Below, in pieces: positions 25,601-27,047 of a stretch of 27,047 bases of DNA. Below the pieces are notes generated by a model that saw only the letters and a list, made by a program, of their open reading frames with translations, was not told the origin of the DNA and did not search any database. A program made the translations under genes and the position numbers. Origin of the DNA: Robiginitomaculum sp. (GTDB lineage Bacteria; Pseudomonadota; Alphaproteobacteria; Caulobacterales; Maricaulaceae); NCBI GenBank assembly GCA_021647375.1, contig JAKIUV010000032.1, positions 1 through 27,047 on the forward strand. The letters are read 5' to 3'. Within the stretch, counting starts at the first letter, position 1, and each line of letters opens with the position of its first letter.

Positions 25601-26372
25601 GGAAACTAAGCAAGCCAGACGACGACCCACCTCCCGACAAACCCTCACCACCGCCCCTGATAGACGAGAAATTAGACCCCGTACCAGAGCCGTATTTAAA
25701 CAAGCGGGCTTCGCGCGCCCAGAGATCCATAATCCCGCCCTCGGCGACCAATTCATCACCGACAGATTGGATGAAACACGCATGAGGCTGCGGGTGTTCA
25801 TAAGCATTGGCAGATTTCTTTAATTTGCCCGTGCGGAAATCTACATAATGATGCCCTTGGCTTTTCCCCGTCAGACCATAAGCCCAATGCAAGCCAGTGT
25901 TGAACCATTGCGGCGAATTGGGTGCCGCGATTTGGCTAACCAACATAAAGCGCATCTCGTCGAAATAAGCCCGCGCATCGGCGTCCGTGTCGAAATAACC
26001 ACCCTTCCAGCCCCAATATGTCCAGCAGCCCGCCATGCGGTCAAACACCGCCCGCACATCATTTTCGCCGACCAAACGCTCGGCTTTATCCAATTTATTC
26101 AGCGCCTTGGTGTCTGTCTCTTTGCGCCACAACCATTCGGGCACATCGTCTTCCGGGACAGGCTTGAGCCGCGCCGGAATACCAGCTTTGCGGAAATATT
26201 TCTGCGCCAATATATCACAAGCCATTTGCGACCAAGCCGCAGGTGCCGTAAATTTGCCCGTCCCCGACACCAAAGCCCCGTCCGGGTCACGTATCTCGCT
26301 AGACACGGTTTTAAACTCCATATCAGCATATGGATCATTTGTTTTAGTAGTATAATGGCGGTCAATTTGCAT
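22683..26372 (-). CDS. nrdJ: vitamin B12-dependent (class II) ribonucleoside-diphosphate reductase
   Basis: A 1229-residue adenosylcobalamin-dependent reductase, the large proteobacterial NrdJ form, making deoxyribonucleotides without needing oxygen. Key residues by motif: PQWFNTG (155-160), redox Cys199 (PHACFIQS) and Cys487 (DDTACNLAS), and NPCSE (474-478) with thiyl Cys476 and Glu478. An insertion (about 318-390) with CINCSGSDEDC is usual in this form. Later segments include APTGTIGLIMD and the ALYRDGSK stretch. The C-terminus ends in CPTC...CLKCETCG, Cys pairs for thioredoxin-type reduction or zinc. No N-terminal ATP cone is recognised. ATG 26372 has AGGA upstream. No cobalamin riboswitch is visible in the 196-bp leader region. 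No nrdAB or nrdDG is in the window. Confidence 0.96.
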   Translation of the reverse strand: MQIDRHYTTKTNDPYADMEFKTVSSEIRDPDGALVSGTGKFTAPAAWSQMACDILAQKYFRKAGIPARLKPVPEDDVPEWLWRKETDTKALNKLDKAERLVGENDVRAVFDRMAGCWTYWGWKGGYFDTDADARAYFDEMRFMLVSQIAAPNSPQWFNTGLHWAYGLTGKSQGHHYVDFRTGKLKKSANAYEHPQPHACFIQSVGDELVAEGGIMDLWAREARLFKYGSGTGSNFSSIRGGGEGLSGGGSSSGLLSFLKVGDTSAGAIKSGGTTRRAAKMVIVDIDHPDIEEFIGWKTREEMKVAALVAGSKALEKHLNAILNACINCSGSDEDCFSPKVNMALKREIRAAKRAGVPDGAIERVLNLARQGIDTIEVPVLDADWDSEAYRTVAGQNANNSVRVSDDFLRAVKADETWDLIRRTDGAVAKSVRARDLWHQIGLASWSSADPGIQYHDTINDWHTCPESGEIRGSNPCSEYMFLDDTACNLASINLIKFKGKGVTFDTPAFEHACHLWTITLEISVLMAQFPSKEIARKSYMYRTLGLGYANIGGLLMASGLAYDSEEGRATAGAIAALLSAVAYGTSAKMAKNLGAFSEYEKNSKPMLRVIKNHRRAAEGRTDFDGLSSVPPPLNRAACPYESLPEAAVKQWKRAEADGKKHGYRNAQVSVIAPTGTIGLIMDCDTTGIEPDFALVKFKKLAGGGHFKIINRSVPRALAALGYTKRQIADIENYALGTGSLAGATAISLDDLKSRGFDEERLAIVEGAVKDAFDVRYVFNRWTLGDDFCKDALGLTNEQLEASGNDLLPVLGYSQEDIEAANVFCSGAMTLEGAPHLKATDLPVFDCAMPCGRIGTRSLSIDAHILMMAAAQPFISGAISKTVNMPSTATIDECADVYRDAWNLGLKAIALYRDGSKLSQPLNSALFDEAAMDALDETKEQSAAAQASVGAEKIVEKIVERIVEKPAERHRLPDRRTGYIQKASVGGHKVYLHTGEFEDGSLGEIFIDMHKEGAAFRSVMNNFAIAISIGLQYGVPLEEFVDAFIFTRFEPSGPVKGNETIKFANSILDYIFRELGISYLGWDDLAHVDPNSITPDAVGSGDNERGLTNLDEAPAVPYSKGFLRGGDADNIVHFHRSAPDNETADEGAEAQDDEAEMLDRTEVSSGGTTTTATTSAPVSESSITETSVTAQEARFKGYTGDACPTCAHFTLVRNGTCLKCETCGSTTGCS

Positions 26373-26384
26373 GGTGCGTCCTCT

Positions 26385-26394
26385 ATATGCATAT
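26385..26394. promoter_or_regulatory. palindrome ATATGCATAT in the nrdJ leader
   Basis: A perfect 10-bp palindrome 12 bases before the nrdJ ATG and inside the predicted leader, next to the ribosome site. It resembles the AT-rich core of an NrdR box only loosely, so I would not call it one. Occupancy there could block transcription or initiation. Confidence 0.25.
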
Positions 26395-26408
26395 GAGTCG
26401 GCCTAGCA

Positions 26409-26437
26409 ATCTACGCCCCCCTAATCGACAGGGTCAA
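26409..26437 (-). promoter_or_regulatory. candidate nrdJ promoter
   Basis: On the minus strand TTGACC (26437-26432) and GTAGAT (26414-26409) with a 17-base spacer. The implied start near 26402 gives a leader of about 30 bases before ATG 26372. Confidence 0.45.
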
Positions 26438-26568
26438 GACTTGTGCGCAAATAAATTCTGTCTGCGCCATATTGCCGCCATTATACCTGCCTATAGCACT
26501 GTAATTATGCTGGACGAATCCTGACTTTGTAGTCATATTGCGTTGGAAATAGAAAGTATGGACTTGTT

Positions 26569-26970
26569 ATGTTGAAATTTATCAAACGTCTGGTGGCTTG
26601 GTGGGACGGGGCTACGCTCGGGACTTTATTGACCTTGAAACGTCGGGCGGAATTTGTCTTTGAAGACGAATTTGGTAACAAATATTACGAAGAAAAGAAA
26701 GAGACCTATGATGGCCGCAAGCGCCGCTGGGTGACTTATAAGGGCTATGCGGATGCTTCGAAAATACCACCGGAATGGCATGGCTGGTTGCATCATCTTC
26801 ATGACCAGCGCCCGAACGTAGATCCGCTACCGACGCAAGCGTTTGAAAAAGAACACCGCCCCAACATGACCGGAACCGTATATGCGTGGCGCCCCAAGGG
26901 TAGTTTATGGAACGGCGGCAAACGGGACAAAGTCGCTAGTGATTATGAGGCCTGGTCGCCAGATGCTTAA
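26569..26970 (+). CDS. NADH:ubiquinone oxidoreductase NDUFA12-family subunit
   Basis: A 133-residue homologue of mitochondrial complex I subunit NDUFA12/B17.2, an accessory subunit shared by alphaproteobacteria and mitochondria. Diagnostic segments are the N-terminal WWDGATLGTLL, EFGNKYYEEK, RRWVTYKGYADASKIPPEWHGWLHH and the final YEAWSPDA. No membrane helix is expected; it sits on the matrix/cytoplasmic side. The gene stands apart from any nuo operon here and overlaps the next gene by eight bases. No strong promoter is seen in 26373-26568 for this direction. Confidence 0.95.
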   Translation: MLKFIKRLVAWWDGATLGTLLTLKRRAEFVFEDEFGNKYYEEKKETYDGRKRRWVTYKGYADASKIPPEWHGWLHHLHDQRPNVDPLPTQAFEKEHRPNMTGTVYAWRPKGSLWNGGKRDKVASDYEAWSPDA

Positions 26971-27047
26971 GATTTTCTCTCTTGTTTTTTTGGCGGGTCT
27001 AATAGCCGTGCCTGCCTATGCGGCCAACCTAGTCGGCGACAGGGTCG
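26963..27047 (+). CDS. exported protein, N-terminal fragment
   Basis: The first 28 residues of a gene cut by the window end. ATG 26963 overlaps the NDUFA12 stop as ATGCTTAA. The start MLKIFSLVFLAGLIAVPAYA is a clear Sec signal peptide with an AYA cleavage site before ANLVGDRV. In many alphaproteobacteria a DUF2155 protein follows the NDUFA12 gene, so that is the likely identity, but too little is visible to confirm it. Confidence 0.6.
   Translation, partial: MLKIFSLVFLAGLIAVPAYAANLVGDRV

Noticed and set aside
26373..26568. Cobalamin riboswitch before nrdJ
   Set aside because: No B12-box-like sequence and too little leader between the likely promoter and the start.

Overview
The window looks like chromosome of an alphaproteobacterium, probably a Hyphomonadaceae-like or related marine lineage (inference; moderate GC by eye). 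Supporting signs are a complete ccoNOQP-ccoGHIS set with FixG/FixI-like proteins, the NDUFA12 accessory subunit of complex I, an alpha-type aspartyl-tRNA synthetase with an SPGEFYQLD motif 2, a class A RNase P RNA, a PetR-like response regulator beside ilvE, and a large B12-dependent ribonucleotide reductase. No phage, IS transposase, CRISPR array or tRNA was recognised. Nearly all the sequence is core genome.

Layout. 1-1737 (+): the 3' end of uvrC, a divergent CDP-alcohol phosphatidyltransferase-like gene and pgsA, all overlapping. 1753-1963: a multi-hairpin palindromic element between convergent pgsA and ilvE. 1991-6416: ilvE (-), an OmpR-type two-component pair (+), and proC with ybjN (-). 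6617-8661 (+): a small membrane protein, an EamA transporter and an N-acetylmuramoyl-L-alanine amidase. 8662-9059: no gene, but two diverged copies of a structured repeat. 9060-10108: an HxlR-type regulator (-) and rnpB (+). 10149-11096 (-): a cupin/JmjC-like putative iron oxygenase, divergent from 11329-19346 (+), the cbb3 oxidase operon and its assembly genes. 19471-21312 (+): aspS. 21498-26372 (-): an exported pentapeptide-repeat protein and nrdJ. 26569-27047 (+): the NDUFA12 gene and the start of an exported protein.

How the genes work together. CcoN, CcoO and CcoP form the cbb3-type oxygen reductase and CcoQ is its small subunit. CcoG, CcoH, CcoI and CcoS serve copper delivery and assembly. 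NDUFA12 belongs to the other end of the respiratory chain. The oxygen-independent or oxygen-indifferent NrdJ fits low-oxygen growth. PgsA and its paralogue concern phospholipids.

I do not see a clearly new multi-gene system. The least explained items are noncoding: the 211-bp hairpin chain at 1753-1963, the paired structured repeats at 8669-8967, and the palindrome-rich control region upstream of ccoN. Among proteins, the CDP-alcohol transferase paralogue that keeps its four metal Asp but lacks the CDP-contacting residues is the most unusual, followed by the oxygenase-like gene facing the cco operon.
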